Shown piece by piece: positions 11,701 through 24,122 of a DNA stretch of 64,000 nucleotides (position 1 is its first letter; the number at the start of each line of letters is the position of its first letter). The DNA is from Xestospongia muta. Taxonomy: Eukaryota > Porifera > Demospongiae > Haplosclerida > Petrosiidae. Where the stretch lies: assembly GCA_963693285.1 (NCBI GenBank), contig OY848917.1, forward strand, positions 25,354,745 to 25,418,744, read 5' to 3'. The translations under genes and the position numbers were made by a program. The notes under the pieces are model-generated. The model had not been told where the DNA came from. It searched no databases and was given only the letters and a program-made list of their open reading frames with translations.

Positions 11701-12695
11701 AATGAGAGAGCAGTACCATGGCAACTAATAGCATTGTAGTTGTCTATAAAACTGCTATTATTAATTATGGTCTGAGAGTTAGTAATGCTATTGATATGCA
11801 GCACCAACATACCACCTGAAAGTGAACCTACATTTTGAGTAAAAGTAGTTGACAATATTTCAACATTGGCTGAATAGCTCTGTTGTGTATAGAGTATTGT
11901 CATACTTGCAGCATTGACAACTGAAATTGAAACAGACTTTTGTTGATGTCCTAAATTATAAAGATCAGAAAGACATTTAATACTGTTGATGTAATCAAAG
12001 TTATAATTGAATCTTGCATTTTCTATCAAAACATTCTTTTGTGAAGTTGTTTTATTATTTTCTTCAGTGAACAATAATAATACTCCATTACCTAAACTCA
12101 TATTGGTTTGTTGATGAAACGTAAAACTTTTTCCAGAAGTAACTATAATATTTTCCATAGTAGCATTTAATGGATTAATAGCTAGAACAGCAAATCCATA
12201 ATTTGATAACATATTAACCTCTTTGATCAGTAATTTCTCAATATGCAAGAACAGAAGCAGAGAAGAGTGATACTCTAAGAAATGTACTGGAGATGTTGTA
12301 GAATTGATAAATTGAAGGACATTCTCATCTAGGTCTTTCAAGAAAGCACCACATCCTCGAAACGATATTTTTTGTAAGGCAAGGTTGCGAAGATTTATAA
12401 AAGCAAAACCACTTGTGGGATAGGAAGGTTGAGAGACAGATGAAGGGCATTGTATATGAGCATGTGAGTTTGTAGCACTTTTTATAGTCAGTGAATGACT
12501 GGTGTTTACAAGACAAAATGATATGTTTGTAATGTTATGAGTGATATTAGTAAATAACACTATGATAGTATCACCATTGCTTAATTCACCAGAATGGCAT
12601 AAGACACGCTGAAGTTCATCACTTTGAGTTATGTTGATGTGAACAGCTCCTCGAACATTGGCTAACAAACAAATAAAAGACAGTAGTAACAACAT
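8796..12695 (-). CDS. large secreted-then-membrane protein: right-handed beta-helix-like ectodomain plus C-terminal multi-TM module
   Basis: A single exon of 1299 residues. The N-terminus is a clear signal peptide (hydrophobic 1-16, cleavage near VRG-AVHI). Residues about 20-740 are rich in Asn-Ile-Ser/Thr segments, many N-glycosylation sequons and repeats such as NNxAxxxGGAIYAxG and NNTAGLSGSSIY, a pattern typical of parallel beta-helix proteins of the polymorphic-membrane-protein type. A cysteine cluster (CPPTKTGPLCSTC to CKQC, about 862-895) precedes eight to ten hydrophobic helices (about 897-1250), then a short cytoplasmic tail. The Cys-cluster plus polytopic module recalls TRP-like/Flc-type membrane proteins, but I cannot assign a family with certainty. 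Function is unknown; the topology predicts a cell-surface protein with a large glycosylated ectodomain. Confidence 0.85.
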   Translation of the reverse strand: MLLLLSFICLLANVRGAVHINITQSDELQRVLCHSGELSNGDTIIVLFTNITHNITNISFCLVNTSHSLTIKSATNSHAHIQCPSSVSQPSYPTSGFAFINLRNLALQKISFRGCGAFLKDLDENVLQFINSTTSPVHFLEYHSSLLLFLHIEKLLIKEVNMLSNYGFAVLAINPLNATMENIIVTSGKSFTFHQQTNMSLGNGVLLLFTEENNKTTSQKNVLIENARFNYNFDYINSIKCLSDLYNLGHQQKSVSISVVNAASMTILYTQQSYSANVEILSTTFTQNVGSLSGGMLVLHINSITNSQTIINNSSFIDNYNAISCHGTALSFSMILYQKHSSDLLNIHPLIISNSIFKFQFDVPGTMADKHITGQISVVIQSPHQKMDLDVIVKLSNVNLSNNVIEITGSCLYATTYSYEDNTPLIVILEDVIACNNSQSGSSTSISKAGVFSLVGIKTLYINGSKSHYYNNSGSVFEIIDTNIKLDGNMLFEENKGDRGAVFKLYGNSMFYLNNGLNATFINNIAHTKGGAIYAQGNIHKTLKQCTFQVLSNLWNISTLNVSMIFINNTAGLSGSSIYSTNMYNCYINKTYIIGSVNGKHFYDSIFDFQSSEHGPLNVSTLSDSRCICVNQTCFNVTDVILAYPGQTIHIPMTAKDIVGNYVYSTVSLALARSKGNSGYLPLSPLSSRYISPHDENQVLLESQNCTKVNFTVFKRNSNPKYVNDAVFVVSSPEDTSLLKVKLKLLDCPMGFELNTDTGSTCQCSPVIKKLGMVGDYQPICQIVSKNSYTEFPLATITRPPDTSAWAGLMNITNGTNQTTVFGVAFTCHEFCNVNQDYTVFLINGSDVLIADPNDYFANNLPLCPPTKTGPLCSTCTTVNGIKYSTVFGSSKCKQCSNWWLLTLVFYAVVGPLLIYLLFALKLTLTTGTLNGILFYAQAIGINNIRIVSSHSLLFSIYKATHVFLSMLNLNLGFPLCFYNGMTELWKAGLSLLFPLYLLFILIFLIILSRFSMRFSNKMADSSVQVLVTVVHLSFTSMFTGISTIVTPLYIYVNDTSKPLLKVWHRDGTVEYGKGSHLILMILTLVLIVPILLSYMTILLAGRPLMRVGKLREYIRPVYEAIHAPYKHNKEFFFAARLLLLVFIYTLSTFYRTGDVYKGYAITIPVATIYVTIEAFCRPFRKMWLNIFNLYIMWNCLIISGTVWYTFKVNSWNEISIIFITTTSTVFLALVIVVIFHILWVTGTFKKLKPKLHILQMKLTLFFCSKAHNPSQHLTQTSDLEGSFFDTYNECREPLLNPT

Positions 12696-13929
12696 TACCT
12701 CAAATAATCATGTGGTAGTAAAATGATATAAACTGCTGTAAGTACAAAGTTTGCCTGCAAAATCTATTTTTGGAAAGGCTCTTATATAATCAAAACAATC
12801 ATTGAAACTGAAAGTGTTATAAATTAATAATTGTCAAATTAATAACTGTCAATTAATTACAATTTAACCTTAAGCAATCAATTGCAAAGGACAAAAATAG
12901 TAACCCAAATAACTACTGTTGCAATCTGTATATATTATACTCAGTAAGAGAATTTAATAGTAATTTCAAAATAAGCAACGTCTGTAGGTTCAGCAGTAAG
13001 TCTCCAAAACAATTAACTGTACGATGAAACGACGACTTCCTGCTACACCTATAGGGACTTTCCAAAGCAGTATTCAGCAGGAAGTCCCCAAAACAATTAA
13101 CTGTACGAAGAAACGACGACTTCCTGCTACACCTATAGGGACTTTTTCAAAGCAGTATTGTCTATAAGAAATTAAGAAGTCTAATGAAACAACCTAGAAT
13201 GTAATTATAATCCCAACACTGCTAATTAATAAGCAAACAGTCCAGTGGTAAAACTGACTCACTCGGCTTTTGCAAAGAAATGATCTATAAATTAATTATA
13301 TTAATTAATGATCTATAGAATATTTCAATAAAATCATTTGATAAATATGCAAAAATAAACATGTTATAATTATTGTTATCACAACTAATGGAATAAAATG
13401 TTATTGTTTTTATCTAAATTAAAATAAATATGTACTTTAAAGTAGTAAAAACATTACGTTATTTCCTTAAGTACATCATTTATAAAATAATCTGTACTCC
13501 ATTACTGGACAGATGTAATTTGTTTACATGACATGTTTTGTTGAGATATTTTTATAGTATCAGTTTCAAAATGGCTGTTTATTTATCAAATAACAAGGCC
13601 TAGATGTTATGAATACAACATAGAGGCCATGCACTAGTACTGGAGAAGTTCCTAGTCCTTCTTTAGCCTGATCACAAAATAATAGATAGAATGTTTAATA
13701 TAAGTGAAGTGTATTTAGTTCCAATGTGACAGCAATTTATTATTATTTGATTCCTAAAATTGTAACCCAACCCCAAATTATCCCATACTGATGACACTAT
13801 AAACCTGTTAGACCAAACACATGTACAAAGTGAACCAAATTTTGTGTTCTAGTATTACTATATATATTAATTATAATTATTGTTATAATTAAACCCCTGT
13901 TCTTATACTCATTGAATATTGATAAATTG
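12696..13929. other. intergenic with one tandem duplication
   Basis: Lies between the 5' end of the beta-helix gene and the 3' end of ACTR10. Apart from the 84/85-bp tandem repeat at 12991-13159, no coding potential or RNA gene was seen. Confidence 0.45.
12991..13159. repeat. tandem 84/85-bp duplication, each unit able to form a hairpin
   Basis: Unit 1 (12991-13074) and unit 2 (13075-13159) differ at only a handful of positions. Inside, AGCAGGAAGTC and GACTTCCTGCT are perfect inverted repeats about 30 bases apart, giving a stem-loop in unit 2 and, with one mismatch, in unit 1. No ORF. It is 0.3 kb upstream of the beta-helix gene's start. Confidence 0.8.
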
Positions 13930-16900
13930 TTATTGTTTCTGTTGTATTGATTGTGTGGCAGTTAATTTAACTCTTGTTTGGACAGGAGAAGAGTGATGTT
14001 TCCTTGGAGAGACTTGACGAAGTCTTTCCCATTGTTCAGAGTCACATGACATCCATTCTGGTAACTTTTGACCTTTGCTATTAAACTCTTCTCGAGAGAC
14101 AGATCTCTCCAATACAGATAACTCTATATTACCTAATATAGATGCTATATGGAAAGAACAAAACAACAATATTATTATAATATGTGTTTATATGTTTGCC
14201 CATTACACTCTTAATTATTACATTAAGTCTAAGTTCTTTAAAAATGCTATTTAATATATAAATATCATATATACTGTAACTACATTTAAAATATACTGGT
14301 TGATATTTTTAAAAATCTTACCAAGTTCCATACAATAGCACTAACACATTGTTACATGTACATTAGTATATTAACACATACATTAGTATACTAACATGCA
14401 CATTAGTATACTAACATGCACATCAGTATACTAACATGTACATTAGTATACAAACATGTACATCAGTATACTAACTTGTACATTAATATACTAACACGTA
14501 CATCAAAAATTCAACCATAATTCAATTGTATTTGTTTGGTTTTAGTTTTCCAAAAATCTAAAGTTGGAATGAATTTAATGCCCAATTTCTTATGCTTAAA
14601 ATATAATAAAATTATGTTGTATATGAATCTTATAATATTACCTCCTTGCCAGGCTGTATAATTGGGTAAAGATGGGAGAGAGTGGAACTTGAATGACAGT
14701 TTGTGAAGAGAATTATAATGTTTGTTATCATCACTGAGCAATAATGATATCTCTTCATTCAATCTCCAACTAAACAAAGTTTTAAAGTAATGAACTGACA
14801 AAATACATGATCTTACTTCAATCCAGGTAATCCAGCATTACCTCCGACAACAATAATATTTTCGCTGAGATGATGACGACAATCCATAGGACACTACATT
14901 AATATATTAATGTATAATAACAATATGTGTACATCTTGATATTAAGTATGTGTACATGTATATGGTATATACAGCAATGGTTTGTTTTTTGGGGATACCC
15001 TTTTTATAAGATGACATATTTAATTTCTTCTCCTAATAGAGAGTACTCAAAGTAAGAGAACAATAAAACTTTAATTGTTTATGAGATTCTTGTTAGTTAA
15101 ACAATGATAACTTTTATATATTTGTGTACTAGCCAGTATACTAATGGACAATTGTGTATAAATAATAACTTTGTATACTCTTGTGTACTAGCCAGTATAC
15201 TAATGTTTCAATATAATCTTGTAAACAAGATTATAATTATAAAAAATTCCTATGATTATTTTGATACAACAATAAATCAAGTTATTTTAAAGACTATACA
15301 GTTTACAGGAGGCTATAATGATGCAAAGAAGTGTTTCCTCGATAAAAAATAACTTAAATAGTCACACTTATCATTGCAATACTCATTGATCACATGCTGG
15401 GGGTTAATTATTTCTTGCTACCAACAGTCACATACAACAATAGAATAACAATGTAGATAGCAAACACACTCATATATACAATGTATTATGTACAGTATGT
15501 ATTATACATACCACATGATCTAATATAATATTAGGATAACTAGGTATATGAAGTGTGCCAGGCAAAACAATGAGTTATTGGAGCTACAAGGTAACTGGTT
15601 TGTTTTCATCTCATAAGCATGATTTAAACATTATATACATATATTATGCTGAGGCTATTAGCCTATTTTAGAAGAAGTCAAAGTTAACAAATAGAGTTTC
15701 ACATGTACTATATTAATAGACATATAGAAATATACACATGTATAATATACTGTACCTGTAGTAATGCTTCTAATAGACAAACTGGTAGAGAGAGATCATC
15801 AGATGCATCTTCACATAATATATCAGCAACGTGACATCTACAAGATAAGAAACATTTAAAATTTCACATTAAACAAAAATTGTTACAATTTCTTTTACAT
15901 ATCAACATGCTATATACATGTACACTGTATATTTGACCAGATCTAACAATAAATGGCTTCTGTGTCTTGAAGATTTTTCTCTTACATACATGTACATAAT
16001 ACAAGTACTCTTGATATTACAATGGACATTAGCACATGTTATCATGTCATCACACATTAGGACAGTTTAACAAACACACACATACTACCTAGTATACGTT
16101 GTGTGCAAGGTACATGTAATATGTAAGTTCAAATTAACATCCATGTACATATACAGTAATATGTACATGTACATCAGTAGTGTCAGGAGCGCATGAGTGT
16201 CACAAAGCCGACGCGAAGTAGCATCAAATTCCCTTAACTAACTGTCGTCGAATCAAGGCTTAGAATATATGTCCATATATGGACATAACTGCTAAGTGTT
16301 TTGCATTTTAATAGCTTCTGGGCTGTAACCTCTTAGTTAGGTGTGCTTTAAATAGATAAATTTAAGAGAAGTCAAGAAGATGGCAAAGCAACATTCTGAA
16401 GACACAGAAGTCCTTGCTACATGAAAACAGTGGGTGACTCTGTCAATAGACCCACAAATGGCTGGACAGATAGGGCATTTCAGGCTTACTGGAAGCCTAA
16501 GACATAAGAACTTTAAACCTACAAAAAAGCTATAATATTCAATATTTCCACCTCTTTAATAACAAAAGCCTCCATAAACTCCAAGCCCAATTCTTTTAAA
16601 TGTTTCTCGATGTACATAACTTCTTTCTTTCTTAGTTTTGACTTCTTTGTTGAGATGATGGTAATAATATTCATTGCCCGTCACATACTTAACAGTACTT
16701 ATGCTACGTAAGTGTTTTTTCCTTATATGGAATAATCCCTGGCCGTGTTTCGACAATGGTTAGAATACAAATATAATAGCAGTTGGATGCTCCTTCATGT
16801 CACTTTGAGACACTCATGCATTTTTGTAGTGTGTACATGTACATAGGTAGTGTGTACATGTGCATTGGTAGTGCGTACATGACTACATATACATCGGTAG

Positions 16901-19862
16901 TGTATACATGTAGATGTATTGGTAGTATGTACATGTACATTGGTAGTATGTACATGTATTGGTAGTATGTACATGTACGTTGGTAGTGTGTACATGTACA
17001 ATGGTAGTATGTACATGTACATTGGTAGTATGTACATGTATTGGTAGTATGTACATGTACATTGGTAGTATGTACATGTATTGGTAGTATGTACATGTAC
17101 ATTGGTAGTGTGTACATGTACATCGGTAGTATGTACATGTACATCGGTAGTATGTACATGTACATCGGTAGTATATACATGTACATGTATTGGTAGTATG
17201 TACATGTACATTACTTTATATATGTAGTACATTGTGATCTTATCACATAAGTTGATATATCTAATGTCACTACACTGTCATGTACAATGTAGTAGGACAA
17301 GGGAATTGGGAAAGAAGTTTTAATAATAGCTAATATTACAAACCTTGGTATGAGATTATGAGTACTTTCTTATCATATGAATTTATACCATAGCATATCA
17401 CATGATCAACAAACAAAGAAAAGAAAATATTGTTTTGTAAACCATATATATGTAACATCATATACATGTATCAAAATATGAGTGCATTATACCTGATGTA
17501 TCCAGTGATGGTGAGTGTGTATTGAGTGCCTAAAGGGTATATAACGTCTAGAGGGACATCATCACCTCGATTAAGTGGCCTCACAAAACAGCGAGTCTTC
17601 ACTAAAAGATAATTATATTTCCATTAATTAACAGTATAAGTTACAACGATAAGATATTGTATTAGATAGCACAATAATGTAAGTACATTTTGTTTAAATT
17701 GAATTTATGATTCAAATGGACGCTAATATTTTCAGAGACCACGCCCCCAATATTGAAGACATGTAAATTCCACAAACAACCAATCAAATTTAATTTTAAG
17801 AAAATTTAGTGCTTTTGTATAATGAAAAGTGCAAAGGTCACTAACTTACTCTATACACATATCGTACATCATATATTAAAACTTAATACAAGTATATTTA
17901 TTATATTATCAACTCCAGTAATAATGGAAGGTATATTATTAATAATTATAACACAATGAATTACAAACTTTAACTTACCAATAATATCAGCTAATACAGA
18001 TGGAGTTAAAAGATCTAATAGATATGAAATAGTAAAAAAGATCTATAATATATACAGTAGTTAATAATAATAATAATAATAATGATAATAATAGATTAGA
18101 CAATATAAATTACATATTATATATATGATGTGCTGTTTTAGTTCTTACTTTTTACTTTTATCTAGTTATAGTTAGTTTTGTCCTTTGAGGAATAATTATT
18201 GTTAATTTTAGTACATGTTGTACATGTAGTTAGTTATTTCTAGTATTAAGTATTTTACTTATTGTTTTATTTAATGTAAATAAGTACTGGGCACATGTTA
18301 AAATGAAATGTTTACACAGATATACAAAAGAAGGTATTGTTCAAGATTTTCTTTCATCATTACATTTTCTATATTATTTTCATTCAGTTAACTCTTTCTT
18401 CTATTAGTGTATGCAATAAGTGTTTGGCCCACAATGTAAATTGGACTGAAGTCTGTTAATCAAGCTGTTAAATATACTGTATGGTGTTAATAGACTAATG
18501 TTGTACAAGATAATATGTATATATAATAAACTATGGTGAGATTTTGCTGCACCATTTAGATAAGTTGCCTAACAGTAAGGCACTTAGCAATTATTGTTCA
18601 ACCTTTATATGTATCAATTTACTAGGAGAGTTTTAGTTTGTTATAGTTAATTATCTTTGTTATAGTTAGTTTTACTATCTGTCACAATAGATTTAATTAA
18701 TTATAGTTAATTAACTAAAATATAACTAGACTAAACTAAAAGGCTTTTAGTTTTAGCTAACTAAAACACCACCAGTCCATGTATATTGTTTGACTAATAG
18801 TAGATACCAGTATGTATGCTGACACTATACACAAATGAGGAAGCCTTTCTATTTCACTATTGTTATCTGTATTCCATAGTATCTGATGAAGCTAATTTAT
18901 AAAGACAATAAACAAATTGTGGTAGTTGATAGACTCTATTACAACTAAAATACAATGTAGATTAGCAGTGTCTTAAAAGTTGCAAATGAGTTCACAAAAG
19001 ATTGTTTTGTTGTATAACTTATTATTTTAATGGCGTTACTATCTGAGATAGATATCAAAGAATACAACTTAAGGTTACTACTGACTTCATACATTTATTT
19101 ATGAGTTGTCTATAATACAGTACATACCAGTAATAGAAGAGAAAGGAACTATCTCTTTAGTGGACACATTGTGTACTGTGGAATATTCTTCTAACAATTT
19201 CTGTAATGAACTATAAAACAATATAAATGTATGTACATATATAACATAATATACTTATACAGTATATCAAAAGTCTGACAAAAGGGATCTATCACTCAAA
19301 AAACGTCAATAAATGCTTGTATATAAGTGACTGTTATGTGGTCAACTTAAACAGGAAGTGTACATAATATATAGGAAGGACAATTATTGTGCTTCGTGTA
19401 TACCAATATTCATGAGCTTCCTGTTGAAGATGGCCACATAGCAACCGCTATGCATGATAAGACCCTTTTGTCAGACTCACTCATAATTATAAGTAAATCA
19501 ATCACATAATCAAATAAATAAACTGTTATTCATTTACATCAGGATTAAACCACAAGGACATATACAGTACCTGTACAATGAAGTAGTGGCACAACTTGTA
19601 AGTTGAATACTCTTTATAAGAGGTACTCCTTCAAATACCTACATAATATACATACAATATGTATACTACTAATGTATTGTTTTATTATCTTACATGATAA
19701 GTGTACAATCATATTGAGAATTACTATTATAATACTCACTGGTATTACTGATGATTCATTAAAGCCAATATCAACTACTAAAGCTGTAGATCTTCCCACA
19801 GTAAAGAGACAAGCCAAATGATGAGGTAGAAAACAAACATTTGGTACCTTGTATGTGTGTGT

Positions 19863-19910
<48 letters not shown>

Positions 19911-21179
19911 TCATTAGACAATCCACACACACACTTACTCCAAAGTGTGAAAAAAGTGCTTTGGCTAATAAGTTTCTGAAATTTGAAGGAGCCAGTATTG
20001 ACTCAACCACAACCACTCTGTAATCTCTAGGATTAACCATCAAATACCTGAAAATTAGAGAAATTAACTTGTAGAAAGTACAAATTTTATACAACCTAGT
20101 AGTTGTATTTTTCATAATGCACATACGTAGCATTATGAAAATGATAGAAGACAACATATTTACATAGCATATCTTACTGGAGGTAAACTTTAGACAGAAA
20201 GCGACACAATATCAAAAACAGTTCCTCTCTATTGATGTACTTCTTATCCCAGACATCAAGAACCTTTGGAAAGTATAATTAAAAGTGTAAGCTACTTCTT
20301 AGGAACAATATTAAAATGTTGTAGTTAATCTCTCCTGTTCTCTCTATCTCTCTCACCTCTCCATAAGGTTTCATGGACACAGTACTTGGTATCACATGAC
20401 GAGGTGCTAGCTCTCCTGAGAGACCAATCCTATAAATAATGTGAACAGATAGATCCACTAACATATATAGTCAGGTAGGTGCCAGAGTAATAGTTTATAA
20501 ATTTAAAAGCATATTATATAGTCATTTGATTATAACTTTATATTCAGTGGCACTTATATTAGTGGCCACAACATTGATTGAACTAAAGATAAGGGCAGGA
20601 CACATTAAATAAAAAAAATATACCAATGCTAGTACAAAGCCTTTAATCACACATTTATTGGTTGATGCTACACATCTTGCACTTCCTTTTAAGATATCTA
20701 CAGTGTAGTTACAATTTTAGTCCTGTCCCTAGACCCTGACATTTTACTGCCTGGTATGTATGTTAGTCAGTTCTATAGGCTACTATAGCAACATCATTGT
20801 TAGTTACTGTTGGTCACATAATCTGTATATCTCTTCTTCAAGTTATATGGTCATATACATGTACATGTACATGTATTGGTTGGGAATGTAAAAGAATGCC
20901 ATCTCAAGGCGAGCATTAGTCCATGTTATACAAAATTATGACTAATCCAATAAAAATATGGCTGCTTGTTTAAAGAGTTCTTTTATGATAAGTAGGCTCG
21001 TGATTTATATAGTTTAAATACTATTTCATTGTCCAGAGACCTACATATATTACTAGAACTATAGATGACCTTGTATAAACGTGTCCTATATCTAGAATAA
21101 CCGCTCCTTTGTCTGGTGGGACCAGATTTCCTCGAGTTCGACTGGGAGAGCTGACAGTACGAGTTACTGGAAGAGCCAT
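13930..21179 (-). CDS. ACTR10: actin-related protein 10 (dynactin pointed-end Arp11)
   Basis: Thirteen exons, 5' to 3': 21179-21070, 20429-20357, 20263-20178, 20047-19939, 19847-19740, 19638-19571, 19210-19128, 18014-17979, 17601-17493, 15837-15756, 14893-14817, 14769-14642, 14144-13930. They join without frame breaks to 427 residues (human about 417). Family landmarks appear in order: [18 protein letters not shown] (phosphate-1-like loop), [20 protein letters not shown], a second actin strand [30 protein letters not shown] and the C-terminal [13 protein letters not shown]. Family knowledge: Arp10/Arp11 caps the pointed end of the dynactin filament and supports dynein transport. All introns are GT-AG; intron 11 is only 47 bp. 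Its start codon faces the SRCR-A gene 341 bp away. Introns hold minisatellites and a (CT)n tract at the exon-5 acceptor. Confidence 0.93.
14351..14503. repeat. minisatellite, ~20-bp unit, ACTR10 intron 12
   Basis: About seven imperfect copies of ACATTAGTATACTAACATGT-like units, alternating CATTAG and CATCAG variants. Confidence 0.8.
16833..17212. repeat. minisatellite of 19- and 21-bp units, ACTR10 intron 9
   Basis: About 18 copies of a unit with the core TTGGTAGTATGTACATGTA. The units come in a 19-bp form and a longer form with an extra CA, and the self-complementary TGTACATGTACA recurs throughout. Long open frames across it are repeat artefacts, not genes. Confidence 0.9.
18534..18600. repeat. 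dispersed repeat also present in the SRCR-B and SRCR-C introns
   Basis: The stretch beginning GGTGAGATTTTGCTGCAC and including GTTGCC and GCACTTAGCAATTATT recurs at about 28048-28095 and 31693-31760, inside a segment present in SRCR copies B and C but absent from A. This suggests a mobile or dispersed repeat family. Confidence 0.55.
19866..19907. repeat. (GA)n microsatellite at an ACTR10 splice acceptor
   Basis: About 21 GA units on the + strand, read as (CT)n in the ACTR10 sense direction, ending 17 bases before the exon-5 acceptor AG (19849-19848). It occupies about half of the 91-bp intron 4. Confidence 0.9.
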
Positions 21180-21520
21180 GTTTAATTAATACACTTATGA
21201 GGTGTGGTCAATTAAGAGGGTAATTAAATTAAAGAAGTGGTTAGTTAATACAAGTATTAAAGTATAGGGTCTGGAGTTTAGGGGTAGGGCAAGGGTTCAG
21301 TCACTGGTATGTCCTAAAATTTAGACAATGAACGCTGTACTTTAATGTGATTTTAATACTAAACACTAGACCCTAAACGTTAAACATCAGAACCTAAATG
21401 TATTAATTTCATAGTATGGCATCATTATAGAGATTCCCTTGAACCATAGATATTAGAAATCTACTCTAATATCTATGCTTAAACTTAAGCTCGACTGACG
21501 ACATTCCTTCATACAACGAG
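21180..21520. promoter_or_regulatory. putative bidirectional promoter between ACTR10 and SRCR-A
   Basis: The start codons of ACTR10 (minus) and SRCR-A (plus) are 341 bp apart. Short blocks such as AGGGTCTGGAGTTTAGG and CTAGACCCTAAAC are preserved in the duplicated intervals at 26950-27284 and 30591-30956, although the ACTR10 side there is only a fragment. Conservation suggests regulatory use, but recent duplication alone could also explain it. No TATA box was assigned. Confidence 0.5.
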
Positions 21521-24042
21521 ATGTTAGTAGTCCTTGTAATATTCTATTTTATTGACCATCTTTTGTCCGTTCAAGGTCAGTATATAGCCTATTATATGCA
21601 TTATTATATATTATGTATCAGAGTGAATTGTTACTTGATCAATCCGATTATTTCATTGAATGTTAAAAGCTCATAGTGATCGACTTACAGTTTGTATGAC
21701 TCAGCTATGATTGCTGTATATTGAAATTTTGCAGGTTGTACCACTGGTATTGTTAGACTGGTAGATGGAAGTTACTCGTATGAAGGAAGAGTGGAGGTAT
21801 GTTCCAATAACACATGGGGTACTGTGTGTGATGACTCATTTGATTATAATGATGCTCGTGTTGTGTGCCATCAACTAGGATATTATTCTTCAGGTAAAAT
21901 ACGATTATTTTATCATCATTTTCTTTTAATATTAGGTACTGCATATTATCAAAATGCCTATTTTGGAGCTGGTAGTGGTCCAATATGGTTAGATGATCTT
22001 GGTTGCTCTGGTAATGAGTTAACATTAATACAATGTTATAACCGTGGACTTGGTAGCCACGACTGTAGTCATAGTGAAGATGTAGGTGTGAGGTGTTCTG
22101 GAACTAAGAGAGGTTCAAATTACTGACACTGATTGATTCAGTTAATGTACTTTTCTTATAAAGGGACTTGTACTAATGGTAATGTCCGTCTAATTGGTGG
22201 TCCTAATACTACATCTGGTCGTGTGGAGGTGTGTGCTAATAACCAATGGGGTACAGTGTGTGATGATTACTGGAATAACAATGCTGCTACAGTTATATGT
22301 CAAATGTTAGGCTTTCATACTGTTTGTAAGGACGTTCTCTACATATATCCTTCATTATTATCTTATAATTATTACTAACTTATATAGGGGCTATTGCTAC
22401 CACTAATGCTTACTTTGGTCAAGGGAGAGGTTCCATATTATTAGATAATGTTCAATGTAATGGTAATGAAGCATCAATATTCTCTTGTACACACAATGCT
22501 ATTGGTTCAAATGATTGTAGTCATGGTGAAGATGCAGGAGCTACATGTATTGCTTTAGCTGGTAAGTTTTTTTTAATGAAATTGGTTTGTATCTGTTTAC
22601 AAGAGTAACTATAGACTCATTCTGTATAATTTGACTTAATGATCTTTATTGTTTTGTGTCATCAACCAACCAAAATGGTTTTATGATTTATAGTGTTATA
22701 TTATGAAGCCTATGATCCACAAATATTGTATTTGTGAAGTAATCCATAATAAATGCATATAGTTATTATATTACTCATTGAGTATATCTTATATTTATTT
22801 CATTTAGGTTGTACATATGGTGAACTAAGACTTGTTGGTGGACGTTCATCTACCGAAGGACGTGTTGAGATATGTATTAATAATGTTTGGGGTACTATAT
22901 GTGATGACTATTGGGATGATGATGATGCTAAAGTAGTTTGTAGACAGCTAGGCTACTCTACTAAAGGTATATAAAGTTGTCTTTTTATGCCCATTTGTCT
23001 ATCTATATTTAATTTTTCTTTAATTTAAGGGGCAAAGAGTTATCGCCGTGCATACTTTGGACAAGGCAGTGGTAGCATATTCTTGGATGATGTTGATTGC
23101 CTTGGATCAGAGTCATCTTTACTTCAGTGCTATCATTGGTCAATTGGTTATCATGACTGCACTACCATTAAAGATGCAAGTGTTTCTTGTTTAAGTATGT
23201 TCTATTTAAATTATCTTATACTAGTTTAACGACTGTAACTGCTCACCCAGGAATCCCTTTAAGGTAGTGTGTGTACAATACTCACACACACACCCTGTAA
23301 ATAAATATTCAATATTACTAACTATGTAAACAGCTATATAGTGTCAGTGTGTCACTCAATGGGAATTAACTTAATTATACTGATCCCCACCATCCCAATT
23401 TGAATAAGTTGTCTATGTACTTGTTAATCTTGTATTAATCACATAAAATTTAGAATAAGGTTGTGTAATTAAATAATAAATTATGTAATATTATTTTTGA
23501 ATTTAGATTGTATTATACATTATGGGTTACTCTTATATCATGTAGCTCAAGATTTATCTCCTGGAGCAATAGCTGGTATTACAATTAGTGGTCTTGTGCT
23601 TATTATAAGCATTGCTGTATGTATTGTAATTTGTGCTATTATCATCAAAAAAAGAAGAGCTAAAATACAATCACAAAGACAGCATCAAGGCATCACTGAC
23701 ACAGCTCCTTCACGGATTGTCCCACCTGTATCAACTCTATCAACCACATATCCTCCTCCTCCACCATATTCAGCTTCTGTTTCTGCTCCACCTAATAGTA
23801 TACCACCTACACAGATGACAACAAATCAGCCTACACCTGCAACATGTATAGCTGGTGCTCAAGGAGCTGTTCCTGTGGTTTTTCATCCTGGAAATCAAGC
23901 TGTTTCTTATAATGTCCCATCTGCACAACCAATGTATTATTATTATCCTTATCCTCCTCAAGTAAGTATCTAATAAAATCATAAAGATAACACACATGTA
24001 TATATATACATGTACATGTATATATATATATATATACATATA

Positions 24043-24078
<36 letters not shown>

Positions 24079-24091
24079 TATACACTTTATT

Positions 24092-24122
<31 letters not shown>

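Noticed and set aside
16795..17232. Minus-strand reading frames of 64-145 codons rich in Tyr/Met/Thr/His
   Set aside because: They are translations of the 19/21-bp minisatellite in ACTR10 intron 9, with no domain and no non-repeat sequence.
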